A DNA stretch of 64,000 nucleotides from Nymphaea colorata (GCF_008831285.2 NC_045139.1:22612412-22676411); one strand, 5' to 3'; positions 45,430 to 57,269 are shown, numbered from the stretch's first letter. Translations and numbers: made by a program. Notes: a model not told the origin generated them from the sequence alone.

Positions 45430-46894
45430 CTAGCGATACGGGGTTGGCTTCGATAGAGTAGTAGATGCTGCAATCTCCACTGGTTCCGACAGTATGTAAA
45501 CTCTCTTGTGCTCACGGCCACCACCAATCATCTTTCCAGTTTGCAAGACTTGAAAAAGGTATGGACCAAGATCAAATATGGCTCTACAACACATATCATT
45601 CATCAACTGAATAATAGACAAAATGTTAGCAGCAAACTCTAGGGCATCTAAAACATGACAAAGAGAGGCAAAACTAGAGAGTTTCACATCCCCAACTCCC
45701 ATAATAGGAGAAAGCCACCCATTGGCAAGTCTAACACGTTGAGGCTATGCAAAGCAATGCAATGAGGTAAATAGGTGATGCAGATTGCAGAAGTGTTTTG
45801 AAGCCCCAGAATCAACAATCCACGCGATACCTGGTTCATTGAAACTCTACCAATAGATAAAGAAGAATTCATCACAACAGTGGAGGCAGCTCTAGATATC
45901 GTTGCAGGGAGAGACTGCTGAGCCATAAGCTGATTATACTCTACTTTGCTCATGGTCATAGTAGAGCTACCAAGAGTCATTATAGAGGGAGTCTCTCCAA
46001 GTGATGTAATAGCTAGAGTAGAAACTACAGGAATCTAAGAAGTGAAGGTCCCTCTACCAATTGAAGTATTAAATCCTCTACCCTGAGAAGTGGAAGCAGG
46101 ATAAAAATGTTTGTCCCGACACCTATATTGTAAATGTCCCAATTTTCTACAGTATGTACACTAAAATCTCCCTCTACCCCCTACACCATGACCTAAGCCC
46201 CTTCCCCTTGTGGCTTGTCTACGCCCTCTAGACACAGCTAAGGCAGCAGCAGGAGCCTCACTCTGTGGCTGAGAGAGAGAGAGACAGTCAATCTACTGTG
46301 TCTATTATATGCCTCAGCAAGATCTGGAATCTCTGCTCCAGTAAGCATCTATATTTTAGCTACCTCAAACTTAGGTCACAGATGAGCTAAGAATTTTGCC
46401 ACCATTGTCTGCTCAAAATGCATCTTGTAGCATACCTGACAAGAAGGTTGAAGGGCCTCCATTCGTTTGTACGTTGCTTTAATTGAAGCAAAATATTGAA
46501 ACAATTCCAGGTCACCCTACTGCAGTTTAAGCAACTCCTCCTCAACTTATAAAATTTTTGAAACATTCTTGTCATGAATAAGTCTACCTCAAGAATGTCT
46601 ACATGTGTTTGGCAGTCGTGTAGTAAGCAAAGGTTGGGGTAAAGTACACACTATTCATAATCCACGACATACAATACTATTATCTTCTTTCCATGTGGTA
46701 TATTTCCATGTTTTAACAAGTGGTTCATCTTCTTCAGTTACATGGTCTTTTCGATGTCCTACCACAGACATCATGAACAACAACGACCAAATTTCATAGT
46801 TGTGACCATCTAATTTCATAGTAGAACCATAAAAGAAGGTATTCCCAACAACTTTGTATTCATTATGAGACTCATTCTTAGTGTTGTCTACCAT
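45430..46894 (-). pseudogene. Copia E Gag and protease
   Basis: Starts at 46894 with MVDNTKNESHNEYKV, then STMKLDGHNYEIWSLLFMM, the copia Gag opening. Gag continues in shifted frames to 46387. A zinc knuckle CTYCRKLGHLQYRC (CX2CX4HX4C intact) lies near 46155-46115. Protease WIVDSGASKHFCN is near 45830. LSSFASLCHVLDALEFAANI and YILSEP follow. The HHCC pre-integrase part (HLxLGHPSLTKV) begins near 45430. Multiple stops are present. Confidence 0.75.
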
Positions 46895-47613
46895 ATTAGA
46901 TTGTCACCCAAGGTCCCTCATGAAACACAAAAAGACAGAACTACACTGACTTACTAGAAGCTGCAGTAGTACATAGGTACTTACCACATATAGAAAAGAC
47001 CCATGCAGCAGTAGATCATTACGAACTGCTTGCTTTTAAAAAAAGATACCTCTTTCTAACATAGAAGGTTGGTTCAGAGAGAGAAAACTTTTCATCTTCA
47101 GTCACTTTTCATGCTCTGTTTAACTCCACATGTAGTTCACGACAGTTTGATCACATATAATAGACCTAACATCCACGCCATGCCACCACTTGAGGGTCTG
47201 ATCATGTATTCCACACTGACATGATCTGACTCCTCTAAAGCTTATTGTTGGTCCACAATCAGTAGGAGGCCATGATGGAGAAGACCAGTTGGAAAGAGAG
47301 GAGTGAAGAGAGACATCAGAACTTAGCAAGGGAAGACACCTGTTTGGCGTGAATTCTGAACCATGCTGCTCGACTGATGTATTTTGGTGTTCATCCAACT
47401 TGAAGACCAATTAACTACATTGCATCCACGTCCACTTCAACAAGGCATCGATCTAAGGTTTTGATTTTTTTTGTTGAGAAAACCCTAGATCGAGCCCAAC
47501 AGGCACGATCCAGCTGTTTTACCCACAACAAGAAATAGAATACAAGAAGAGGAAGAAGATGGGTACGATAAGGATGGCGATGGAGAAGAATAGGTATCAT
47601 CCGAAGAAGGATT
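46895..47613 (-). other. Untranslated leader of Copia E
   Basis: About 720 bp between primer site and gag without recognised coding function. The short minus frames here (47120-47410, 47415-47699) look incidental. Confidence 0.5.
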
Positions 47614-47627
47614 GGGCTATGATACCA
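47614..47627 (-). promoter_or_regulatory. Primer-binding site of Copia E
   Basis: The minus strand reads TGGTATCATAGCCC directly after the 5' LTR end. It matches the canonical initiator tRNA-Met 3'-end site (TGGTATCAGAGCC) with one change. Confidence 0.85.
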
Positions 47628-47855
47628 TGTTGCATGAGGCCAGAAGGGAGAAGAGAAGAGGTCAAGAGAGAGAGAAAGAGAGAGAGAAACCAAATTCAAT
47701 ACTGATTAACCTGTCCTAATTTCATGTTAAAAAAGAATTAGGGTGAAACCAACAAATTACAAAAAAAGTCCAAGAATAAAACAATTATTAATAAAGAGCT
47801 GTTCTTAAAACTATTTAATATTCAAAACACCACCAAACATAAATGTTATTCAACG
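47628..47855 (-). mobile_element. 5' LTR of Copia E
   Basis: 228 bp. The terminal TG (minus strand) has mutated to CG at 47855. The outer edge adjoins TATTT. Confidence 0.9.
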
Positions 47856-47860
47856 TATTT

Positions 47861-48417
47861 CTATAGCCAATCACTACATCACTCTCTTCTCATCTTATAT
47901 GGTCAAATGTGTAAGGTAAGGCTTCACACCTAAAAGTCCTCATGTTCTAGGTTGGACCAATCATTGACCTGTGACTCCAGGATATGTAGAACAAAATTCA
48001 TCAAGATTTCCTCAATCAATGTACACCAACATAAATAGAATTATTGTGAGCATTAAGTAGATTTATCTCTTAGTTCTTTTTTCTGTGTGCCACATGTCTG
48101 TGCAAGTATGTCTTGCTTGTTAAGTGGTACGTATGTTTGCATGTGTGGCTCATAAGTGAGAAATGTATGTTTCCATTTAGTTGGGTTTCCTTGTCGAGTG
48201 AATGAATTTTTAATTTAATTAAAGACTGATCATGTTTTTTCAAGGCAAAAGTTGCCGGATGGGAACCTCCACAAGCAAATTAGGAAGGCTTACTATGTTG
48301 TATTTGAATCATTTTCTATGATGGCAACTAATTCTTATATTTTTGTTTATGGACATATGCTGCTTCATATTATTAATGATTTACCGGACCCGAACAGCTT
48401 TGACTTCTTATATTTTG
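47861..48417 (+). pseudogene. Host gene exons right of the Copia E insertion
   Basis: 47861-47915 completes the interrupted exon (SIANHYITLFSSYMVKCV) and ends GTAAG/GTAAGG. The next exon starts at 48245 after TTTTTTCAAG and continues in phase (RQKLPDGNLHKQIRKAYYVV, FESFSMMATNSY). The frame stays open past 48417 into a MITE, so the exon's true end is unclear; a GT at 48344 or later could serve. That two separate junctions and the transposon-excised exon all keep one frame is the main support. The protein family is not recognised. Confidence 0.55.
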
Positions 48418-48661
48418 CACTGCTATACACGATATTGGCAACAACTTCCACCCTTGCCAATAATGTGGGGAAGGCATTTCCAATAACGTTATTTGCAATT
48501 GATGACACTCTAGGGAATGGTCTTTTCCAAAGCCACAAAGGGCAATGGCAACCTAGATTATCCCCTAAGGTGAGGGTGGTTGCCAATAATGTTAGTGGCA
48601 ATGACTTTGTGGCTATTGGCGAGGGCAAAAGCCGTTGCCAATAGTAATGTTTGTTGTACTG
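48418..48661. mobile_element. CACTA-like MITE (244 bp)
   Basis: Terminal inverted repeats: the left TATTGGCAACAACTT...GCCAATA and the right, read on the minus strand, TATTGGCAACGGCTT...GCCAATA. They are preceded by CACTGCTATAC and CAGTACAAC respectively, close to CACTA-type ends. A clear 3-bp target duplication was not found. It has no coding capacity; the host frame merely reads through it. Confidence 0.55.
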
Positions 48662-49029
48662 AAGGGGCATCTATACGAATGGTGCAAAAGTGCCTCCTTG
48701 TTTTTTTTAATTTCAGTAAAATTAATAAATAATAATGGGTCATGATTATAGGAAGTGGCACTTTATGATGACATTAAAATGATCAGCTTCCTTTTCCCTT
48801 GTAACATGAGACTCCAATGCTATATATGTGTAACACGCATGGTGTAGGTTTGTATGAAATGGAGTGAAGTTTTTTTGTGTGCCTCTCTTTCTTTTCCATG
48901 TTTCGTTTTTGTTGATCGTTCTTGTAAGTTTCTGTTTCATGTGCTTAAGGAAATCCCACACTTGAGCATTATCCTTAACATTGCCCCTCAATCTGACCGT
49001 GAAATTGGAAATGCACGGATTGCTGAGAA

Positions 49030-49570
49030 ACTGATCATGAATGAGCAGAAAGTGGCTTGGTCAACCCATCCACAAGTTGCTCATTTGGCCAAACAAACTA
49101 GATTTGAATATGCCCCTTGCTCACATGGTCTCTAACGAAGTGGAAGTTGACTTCCACATGCTTGGTCCATGCATGGAACATAGGGTTGGTGGCCAAGAAG
49201 AGAGCACCAATATTGTCACAACACAAAATGGGTGCTTTGCTAGTTTGAAAACCAAATTCTTTTTGACAAGGATTGAGTCCATAACAATTCAACTACCCTC
49301 TATCAAGTGAGTTGTATTCAGCATCAGTGCTGGATAAGGCGACAATTCTTTGTTTTCTTGAGTACCACGAGATTTGCATTGTTGCCAAGAAACACTACAC
49401 AACGACCAGTGGTTTTTTTATCATCTGTATAGACCGCCCAATCAGTGTTGGCAAAGGCTTGAAGAGGAAGAGGATCCTAGCTCAGCTGAAAATATAAACC
49501 AAAATAAAGTGTGCCTTGAACATATCTTAGGAACCTTTCTATCGCCTTATAATGGTCATTTGTAGGTTGA
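49030..49570 (-). pseudogene. Copia RNase H fragment
   Basis: Minus frames read NDHYKAIERFLRYVQGTLYF, FANTDWAVYTDDKKTTGRCV, FLGNNANLVVLKKTK, then 49292-49098 CQKEFGFQTSKAPILCCDN, IGALFLATNPMFHAWTKH, VEVNFHFVRDHV and NEQLVDGLTKPLSAH. This is the complete C-terminal RNase H of a copia element, a different family from D and E, with frameshifts and stops. No LTR is visible next to it. Confidence 0.8.
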
Positions 49571-49739
49571 TGTATGAACTGGCATACTTTATTGACCGAG
49601 AAAGAGAGGTCTGGATAATGCACAAGATCCTTAACTGAACTACTAGTTGATGCTCGTGCTGTTCAGTGCATTAAATTTTTGTGATGAGTGGAAGAACATT
49701 CACGAAGTAAACAACGTGCAAGAATGGAGTTGGCTTCGT

Positions 49740-50130
49740 AAATGCTCTCCTAGAGCTGACTGGTTCATATTCATTGAATCGAGGGAAGGCTGCCGACTAT
49801 TGACCGCCTAAAGGGATGTGTCTACTCTATTGCAATATATGTTTTTTGTGTAAGAAATCATAGGAGAATGCTGATCACATCCTGTTCTCAAGCAATGGTG
49901 CTGTAAAGTATGGTAATTAATATTAGGTAAGTTCAGGAGGAGGAGAATTCTCCACTCATCTTTCGTTAGAAAACTGAAGATCCAGTTTGCTTGTCGGATA
50001 TAATATGGATGGACTGTGAAGTGTTGCAAAGTGACATTTCACTTGCTGAAATGGGCTCTTTGGAATGCCAAAAACATATCTATGTTGGGTGTGGCCTCAA
50101 ATAATCTGAGGGTTGAAGCTAATATCATAG
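49740..50130 (+). pseudogene. LINE C-terminal zinc-binding (zf-RVT) fragment
   Basis: Plus frames read GRLPTIDRLKG, CNICFLCKKS, ENADHILFSSNGAVKYGN, then FHLLKWALWNAKN. This matches the plant LINE zf-RVT pattern (L-P-T-x-D-x-L, C-x-x-C, E-x-x-x-H-L-F-x-C, W-x-x-W-x-x-RN), with the last Cys replaced by Ser. RT and endonuclease are absent. Confidence 0.65.
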
Positions 50131-50247
50131 GGCGCCAATGTGAGGATTACTACAGGTTCCTGTGCAGAAGCAATTCCTTGGCGTCTGAAGAGTGCAAGGT
50201 TTGTTTGAGGTTGGGTTGCATTCCCAGCGGAATCAGAGGATGGAGCT

Positions 50248-50649
50248 ATGGTTCAAATTGTATCTATGCGCAGTAAAACTATGAGGAAAGCAGTTTTTGG
50301 GATTAAAATGAGTCACGATTTTAAATTCATCTCACCAGTGAGGGATATCGACAAAAAATTGCAGATGCCTAGAAAGTCACCTGCTGGAGGAGATCTTATT
50401 ATAGTTCAAGTCATACCAAGTGTTGAGGTGGAAGTTCCATTCGATCCACAGAGAATGGATGAATTGGCTGCTTGTGAAGAGGACTCTGGTGGTTTGGCTC
50501 TGCGAGGGCACTCCTCTCCAACTACTTTATACTTGGAGAGACTCATGTTCTATCGCCAAGGGTGGGTGTTAATGTCCATTGGGGCTAATCCAAATACGTG
50601 CATTTACGTCTTTCAACAACCATGCGTAGACAATCAATCACACCCATAA
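50248..50649 (+). other. 133-codon open frame of unknown nature
   Basis: Starts MVQIVSMRSKTMRK and includes SPAGGDLIIVQVIPSVEV and DELAACEEDSGGLALRG. Its composition is protein-like, but I recognise no family. It follows the LINE fragment and overlaps the end of the 50016-50276 frame. It could be host sequence, a 3' transduced piece or chance. Confidence 0.25.
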
Positions 50650-52279
50650 GTTGACCCATGATACCGGTGTCCTCCATATGGCAACCTTTGACACCCACAT
50701 GCATTGGGTTGGTGCATATAACCTGTTTGGTTTTTAGTTGCCAGTGAACTTGTCATGGCTCACCGTAAAGGGCAACTACATGAATAACATGTTCGATAAA
50801 GAAATGTATCATTAGTGGTGACGCAAGAAAGTTTTGATTAAGGGACCCTTGAGTCACAAACTCAGGTGTCATACGGGAAACACAGTCTCGTGTCATTTTT
50901 AAGTCTATCACAATATAATTTTAAATTTTTCTCAGGAAACTTTTGATGGCCTGAGCCCATTTATCTCCATTACTGTGTATCATGCTTTTCCACTGCTACG
51001 TATAGGTATTTTATAAAAGCTTGCAAGTGATAATATTTAAAAGCATAATCTATATTCCTTTTTCTTGCATGTAAAGATCTAATGAAATACAATTTTGGAA
51101 ATACACATAAAGATTTGAACACAAAGAGCAGACCATTTCTTTAGGGAAATTTGCGTGTCATGGGAAGAGAAGACGGGAGAGCGTTTAAGGCCCAGTTCAG
51201 TAAGAGGTTGAGGCAGGAGAAAGACACTCTCCCGGCCTTCCCCTAACATATAAACTGCAGAGCTTCCTTCGGCATCATTAATTGAAACAAAAAGAATTAC
51301 AAAATACGGTCTACTTAATAGGAGAATAATAACAAAGCGGTCTCACCCTTCAACTTCTATAGTTAAATACATCATACTTTCCATGTTATGCTGTTAACAT
51401 TGAAGCCTTGTTCTCATGTTTTATCACAACTGCCTTTTATTTAAAAAAATAAAAGAATTGACTTTTATTAAAAAAACATTAAAATAATTAGTTAAAATAT
51501 AAATTGTTTTTTCACATAAGAATTATTTACAAAATAAAATTAAAAACTAAGGACCACCTTAACCAGCGGCTCACTGGTAGCGGTTGACCCTTACTGGCCC
51601 TCTCAACGGTTCTAAAATAAATGAAAAACATTAAAAGAATGGGCATTGTTTGATGTTGAACCTTCCAGTATAATTCTAAAAGAATTGCCTTTTATTAAAA
51701 ACATTAAATTAATAAGTTGAAATACAAAATTGCCCCTTAAAAAATATTTTATATAGAAACAAATGTTAGAAAACTCACTGGCAAGGGTTGATGAAACCGG
51801 TGGGTCGGTAATCGCCATCAACCGAGCTCACTAGGCTTCTCAAATTTTCAGAAGAATTTAAGAAAAATGGAAAAGAAAAGTGCTGGTTGTCGTTGCTCCT
51901 CTCAATGGCATCGGCCATGCATCAGCTCATTCCAAGAAGTCAGGGGCAAAGACAACACCCTTTGAGGGTCGGTCTTGCAGCGGCAAAAATAAGCACGTCG
52001 TCGGCCGATCCTACTCCAAGTTCTAGGAGGTTTCTTGCTGCTCAGTGGTATGGGACTTAAAAATATTAATTACAGCAATGGTTTTCCCAGTCGGACAGTC
52101 ACCCTGGCGCCAATAAGTACGTCAAATTTAACAAGAGAGGCTTCCCCAACCCAGCTTCACCTACTACAATCGACTAAGGGTGTGAAGAGGCTTAATACAA
52201 GCGTAAGCGATTACAAAACACTCATCACTCATCATACATTCATCCATTCATTTCACTCTGTCATGCAATCCTGATTCAT
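50650..52279. other. No gene recognised
   Basis: AT-rich stretch with no domain. A segment near 51430-51600 (AAAGAATTGACTTTTATTAAA, CTCACTGGTAGCGG) is imperfectly repeated near 51670-51810 (AAAGAATTGCCTTTTATTAAA, CTCACTGGCAAGGG), about 220 bp apart. Confidence 0.45.
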
Positions 52280-52343
52280 AGCAAACCACACTGAACCCTA
52301 GGAAGGCTTTATAACCCGGGAATCGTGTCCTTAGCCCACGGCC

Positions 52344-52577
52344 TTAGTGGGATCTCAGCCGGTTGTGTGTCAAGGAGACGGGCTCAAAGCAAGTACACCC
52401 GACCTCGATTCTATAGGGTGAACCGATCCTCACCTCCCGAGGCCTCGCTCGGGAACTCCATGTGCACACCAGAGGAGAAAGCCGGTGGAAGTATTCCACA
52501 ACCTTAGAATTCAGCTTCTCACGATCACGGGCAGCATGTCTGAACCTCTCCACTAAAGCAAAGTACAGAGTAATCAA
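52344..52577 (-). other. 77-codon frame in a GC-richer patch, unidentified
   Basis: Minus frame with ALVERFRHAARDREKL, VVEYFHRLSPLVCTW and VGCTCFEPVSLTHNRLRSH. The antisense strand is also open (52325-52507). The peptide has the look of a widespread annotated plant hypothetical protein, but I cannot name a family. No splice or promoter context is seen. Confidence 0.2.
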
Positions 52578-53594
52578 GCTCTAATCAAAATGAACAGCAA
52601 GGAAGAGAAGTGGATCTAATCACCCGATTACCGTTTAATCCCAACTTGAATCAAGATGGTGTTGGGGGATGCAATCACCGATATTGCCCAGCGGACGCCT
52701 TCTCTCTCGGGCAGCAACTCTACGTACAGTCGTAGTTGATGCCTCACCCTCCTTTGCTGGATTATAAGATATACAGACGAAAACCAACAAATATCAAAGA
52801 TCAGAAATCAATAAGGTATTAACTTCAAGATAGGGAAAGTCGTCACCGTGAGACCGTATGAACCCCTGTCTTTTGTAGAGAATGGGGGAGGCAATCGTCG
52901 GATATGCCAACAGACATTGTGGCTTCCCGCAAGGTTAAGCACCTTAAATTTCCGGTCAACTATCTCTGGCAGCACCCTCTTCTCCTTTACATGTCCTCTC
53001 CCACAACCTCCAAACCAGCCATGGCAAATGATTGTCCGGTTGAAACAAGCAAGGGTCAACAGCGATCAAAGTCCAAACCACAAGAAAAATAAAGTTGAGT
53101 CAAGTATTGCACTTCACCAGAAACACGAGTGAATCCCAAGGAAGTGACGTCAATTGGAGGAGGCTGACGTTGGAAGCACCAACGTGTGCATGTCTTCCAT
53201 TTTCCGGTGACGGAGCTCCTTCCGGCAAGGTATGTTAGTCAGATTTTGGCGGATGAATGGTCTTTCTCTGGTGTGCCTCCAAGGGTTGACGAGTTCCTCC
53301 AAGGTAGCAGCTAGGATCTGAGTTGTCCTCCATCCTTGTGCTTAGTTCTCCTTCCAAAATTAGCGGATGGATCTTCTTCGAAGTAATTGACCAAGTCTCC
53401 TTCCGATTAGGGTTGGAGTGATTGACGGTTTCCTTACTTGCAGATGTTCAGGTTGTCCAAGGATACCTTCCAAAATTGCGCATGTCCTCCACTTGCCAAA
53501 ATTGTCGCCTGGTGAGAGGGGTGAAGCATCCACATGTAGAGAGGGGACCCCCACCAAGGAAACGTGGAAATCTCTCCTTCCTTAGTTGAATTCG

Positions 53595-53768
53595 TCTAGG
53601 TTCAATGAACCTAGAATGCGCCAGCCACTTCCCAAAATCGTAGGAGACGACAAAGGAAAGTGGACCTTGTTTTTGGACGTGCTAGCTGCCCCACATCACA
53701 TGGCACCTCCACGTTACTCCACTTGGTACCTTCCTCAACTGCCCACATCTAGGTTCAGTGAACCTAGA
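53595..53768. repeat. 21-bp palindrome duplicated 153 bp apart
   Basis: TCTAGGTTCA-A-TGAACCTAGA at 53595-53615 and TCTAGGTTCA-G-TGAACCTAGA at 53748-53768: two perfect 10-bp arms around one central base. The flanks are also related (CACTT(T)CCCAAA, GGAAAGTG/GAAAGTGTG, ACGTG), so this is a ~153-bp imperfect tandem duplication. Confidence 0.85.
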
Positions 53769-55634
53769 GGGTGTGAAGATCACTTTCCCAAAGGATTAGG
53801 AGCGGTTAAAGAAAGTGTGCCCTTTCCTTTTTGAACGTGGGGCACTTGGCGCGCGCCCTTCGCTTGATTTGAAAACCGTCTCAAAATAGTCACCAGCTGG
53901 ATGATGCCTTCCTCCTCGGCCTGCCACGTGTCCTCCCACAATCCTTGGCACAATCAGCTTCCCAAAACCATCGAAGAAGCTTTTGAAAGGTACTTGACTT
54001 GGTGCCAACTCTCAAAACCCTAAATGGCTAGGGTTTCCCCTCATTTGGCGGCGCTAGGGATTGAAATTGTTCCTTGGACCGAAATACCCTCACATATAAT
54101 CAAATTCAAGATGTAAAATTATTCTCTAGCAAAGGTACTTCTGGAAGAGTGCACCTAATTCCCGAAATGATCAGAATTGGTCGGAATAGACGCCGGCGGT
54201 GAGGATTTGCGACCAGGGTTCCGACAAAGATGTTTGGCGAAGGCCAGGGAGTTTCTGCAGGTGATTCTACCGTCAAACAGAGTCCGATTGCCACCAAGTT
54301 TGAATATGTTGTAGAGGAGATCGAGACGAATCCAACAGTACTGAGCACATCCTCTGACCCCCGGCAGATCACCGGTAACTGCCCTCTGATCAGGTTGTTC
54401 TGCCGCGGCTTCCTGCAGGAACTGCGAGCTTTTCCTTGTTTCACGCCACACAATATATGGACTCAGATCTTCATGTTAAGGCATGAAACTTCAGCATCTA
54501 ACCGTGCGAAACCAGGGAAGAATCGGGTGTTAGACTGCTGCCCTTGACAGTCGAATGCGCCCCACTCCTTCTCAATCACACGACGTCTAGTTTGTCAATC
54601 TAACTAAATACCATTCAGATTTATCTTAATTAGACGAAGCTTCCTTCGAATGAAAAGGGAAATCCGCTCGTTGATATCATAGATCGGATGGAAACCGAAG
54701 CCTCTACCACTAAGTATCAGAAGAAGGGAATACTTAGCTCGATGGTAGTTGCTTCACCGGTGGTCGATGGTGAAGATGATTGGCTGCCAGAGCCATGGGC
54801 ACGTCGTCTTCTCCACACTCCTTATAGACCAGCCGCCTCTAAACCCCTTCATGTTCAAGGGTAATTCACGGCTGCCTACCCAAGGATCTTGGTTAGGGAT
54901 GATCGGTGTTGAACTCCTCCATTAATGGCTACTGGCAGCCATTCTTCTAGAGAAACTCCACAATATTCTCACGCCTATGGTGAGTGTTAATGTGTCGTGC
55001 TTCTAAGGAAGCCATGCCCTAGGGTCCAAACTCTCCACGCAAAGAGGAAAGAGAAAACTCAACTTTGATTGTGCCAGAATGAATACACTGTCTCCGTTTT
55101 TAGCTTTTATGGTATAGCTAAAACCGGTTCAAACAAAGTCTCAAGATGAGATGTAGACAAAACCAAATCAAACTAAGAAACCGGTACAAAAACAAATATT
55201 ATTTTTCAAAGCAAATAACAAAGTCAAAATCAAAGTTTGGATTTGGGCCGAAGCCCTCACACACCCAAGTTGGCCTGAGCTCCTCGGTCTTGATCTGAAA
55301 GTGGGCTCATGCCCATCTTGCCTAGGTTGCCCTAGGCTGCTCAAAGTCAACTCCTCTCCATGCCGAGCCCACCATCTTCATCATCTAGGCGTGGTGTGCA
55401 TAGGTCTTCCTCCCGTCTCGCGCTCTTAACCTCCCCGAGGTTTACAACGCGTCTTAGACTTCCATCCCGGATGATAGCCTCCCTAAGAATCTTCGTCTCT
55501 GCCCGCTGCTGCCATAGTCGACCCTAGAGAATTAGCCTCCCTAGGCTCCTTGGCACCTCCCGTAGCCGCTCCCGCAGACGACTCCTTAGCCTCCCTACGA
55601 TTCTCCTTCTTTTTAATAAATTTCTCTCTCTCTC

Positions 55635-55862
55635 TAAATATATATATATATATATAGTAATATATATAGGAAAAAACATAGAAAAAACTGTTGCTAAAAA
55701 AGAAACAGTGCCTACTTGTTTTAAATCACCACTAATATGTGCGGTTTTAAGCATTTGTAGGCATGGTTTCTTACCATAGTTACACGTTTGTAGTGACGGT
55801 TTTTTTTTCTTTGTAGCAACGATTTTTGCCATTCCTAAAAACGTAATTTCCTGCTGTGGTAC
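55635..55862. mobile_element. CACTA-like non-autonomous element remnant
   Basis: The right end, read on the minus strand, CCACAGCAGGAAATTACG followed by TTTTTAGGAATGGCAAAAAT, has the style of plant CACTA termini. The left part contains GAAAAAACTGTTGCTAAAAA, similar to the interior GTTGCTACAAAG of the right end. The left boundary is unclear behind an AT microsatellite at 55635-55656. No transposase. Confidence 0.35.
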
Positions 55863-57260
55863 CCTTATATTAACTAAGAAAAAACTTATTTGTGTTGCTT
55901 GAATAATACAAACATTCAGGTACATTTTTTATTATTGTGAAATATAAAGTGTATTATGATTGATAACCACATGAGTTTAAGTTAAAGAGTTATAATGGCT
56001 ACTAATGCACTTACAAACCTTATGCTTAGTAGAGTATACATGGCTTTTCTGTTCCAAATGACAATTATTGGCAACAACTCTTACCTTTGCCAATAAGGTA
56101 TATTTTAATAACCTTGGCAACGGCGCCAACCTTAATGGCTAGCCAATGGCTGCTCTTGCCTTTTGTGGCTTAGTGGTAGTTTTTGCCATCACTATAGCCT
56201 TTTATTTTTTAGAAAATAAAATTAATATTGTTTATAAATAAGCATATTTTTTTTCTTCTTTTTGCAGAAAAGCTATACTGCAAAAGAAGGCTAAAATGCA
56301 CTAATGATAACATTAAAAAATTATTGTGTAAGCATGTATGGTGCTACAGTATAACTAAAACAACTTAAAGGGCTAGAGAACCTCCCGGTAGGCTTGTGGC
56401 TGTAAGAACTTCCAAGAAGACTGAATAATTTCAAAAATAGAAGCAAGGCTTTTCTCAATTATCTTCTCATTAGCTTCGAAAATGTAAGGCTGCTTTATTA
56501 GAAATTCTTAAAGAATGGGAAGTAACGATTTACAAGGCAAATGGAAAAGTGATGTGAACATGGTAACACGAACCAGTTCAGTAAAAAGAGTAATTCCTAA
56601 TCTCAAATACAAATCTTTGAGGAGGCTATTGAATATAAGTGAAGCTTACATAAAAAAAGTAAAACTTATAAATATGCATCAAGAGAAAGTGGTTACATAG
56701 AATTGTTGAAGATAACCAATCTGTTTAATTCATCAACGACAGAAGATTCGCATTCACACAAACTAGACTTTGCCATCATATATATGATGGGATTGAAAGC
56801 CAGGTAGGTGATTATGGCATCATACTTCTAGTATTGCGGATGCAAATGGTTTGAATATTCTTTTGGAATTTTGTTTTCTTTTGACTATACTCGATGTGAT
56901 TCTATGAACTTTCATGTATTTATTTTATCTGAAATCCTAACTGTTCGTATCATTATTTGGAAACTAGTTGATATTGTTCCCATATTCATGAAAACTCTAG
57001 CCGTTGTGCAGAATTTCTTAACATTCCTTAGTTCATGCTAAAGTGTAGAGGTTTTGTATTTTTTTTTTTTACCTCTTCCGTATATTGTGTACTATTTTGT
57101 TAAGCAATTGAATGTTGTCCCAACCACCATGGATGTAGGTCACAATAGACCGAAACCACGTAAAAAATTGTCTCCTTTTCTCATGTTTTTTTTTAGACAA
57201 AAATTATCATGGTATTAAAGCTCGCATCTTGCTACTATAGGAGCTTATTCAAGTGGTTCT
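55863..57260. other. Mostly featureless; second CACTA-like remnant near 56070-56200
   Basis: At 56070-56130 TTATTGGCAACAACTCTTACC...TTTGCCAATAA closely resembles the MITE end at 48428. The other end is not clear (CACTATAGCC near 56190). Apart from this I see no gene or transposon protein before the Copia gag at 57.3 kb. Confidence 0.35.
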
Positions 57261-57269
57261 CTCTTAAAC

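Larger units (their letters stand above)
42251..47855 (-). mobile_element. Ty1/copia retrotransposon (element E)
   Basis: LTRs at 42251-42479 and 47628-47855 start TGTTGCATGAGGCC and end TATTCAACA or TATTCAACG (plus sense), flanked by the target duplication TATTT (42246-42250, 47856-47860). About 22 differences over ~215 alignable bases (roughly 10%) make it older than Copia D. The primer site TGGTATCATAGCCC (minus strand) and purine tract AGCTTGAAGGGGAG are recognisable. Gag, PR, INT, RT and RH are present in order but broken by many stops and shifts. It lies within a host coding exon. Confidence 0.95.
52280..55630. other. GC-richer block without a recognised gene
   Basis: Composition differs clearly from both sides (more balanced GC). 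Both strands carry medium open frames (52848-53132, 53586-53834, 54106-54453, 54230-54547) with no domain and mutual overlap. It could be the LTR or internal part of a non-autonomous retrotransposon or decayed host DNA. I found no matching direct repeats at its ends. Confidence 0.4.

Noticed and set aside
48252-48644. 130-codon frame as a complete small gene
   Set aside because: Its first part is better explained as a host exon in phase with upstream exons, and its second part is MITE sequence.
52344-52577. Organelle-derived gene
   Set aside because: The peptide looked vaguely familiar but I could not match it to any named plastid or mitochondrial protein, so it is left unidentified.
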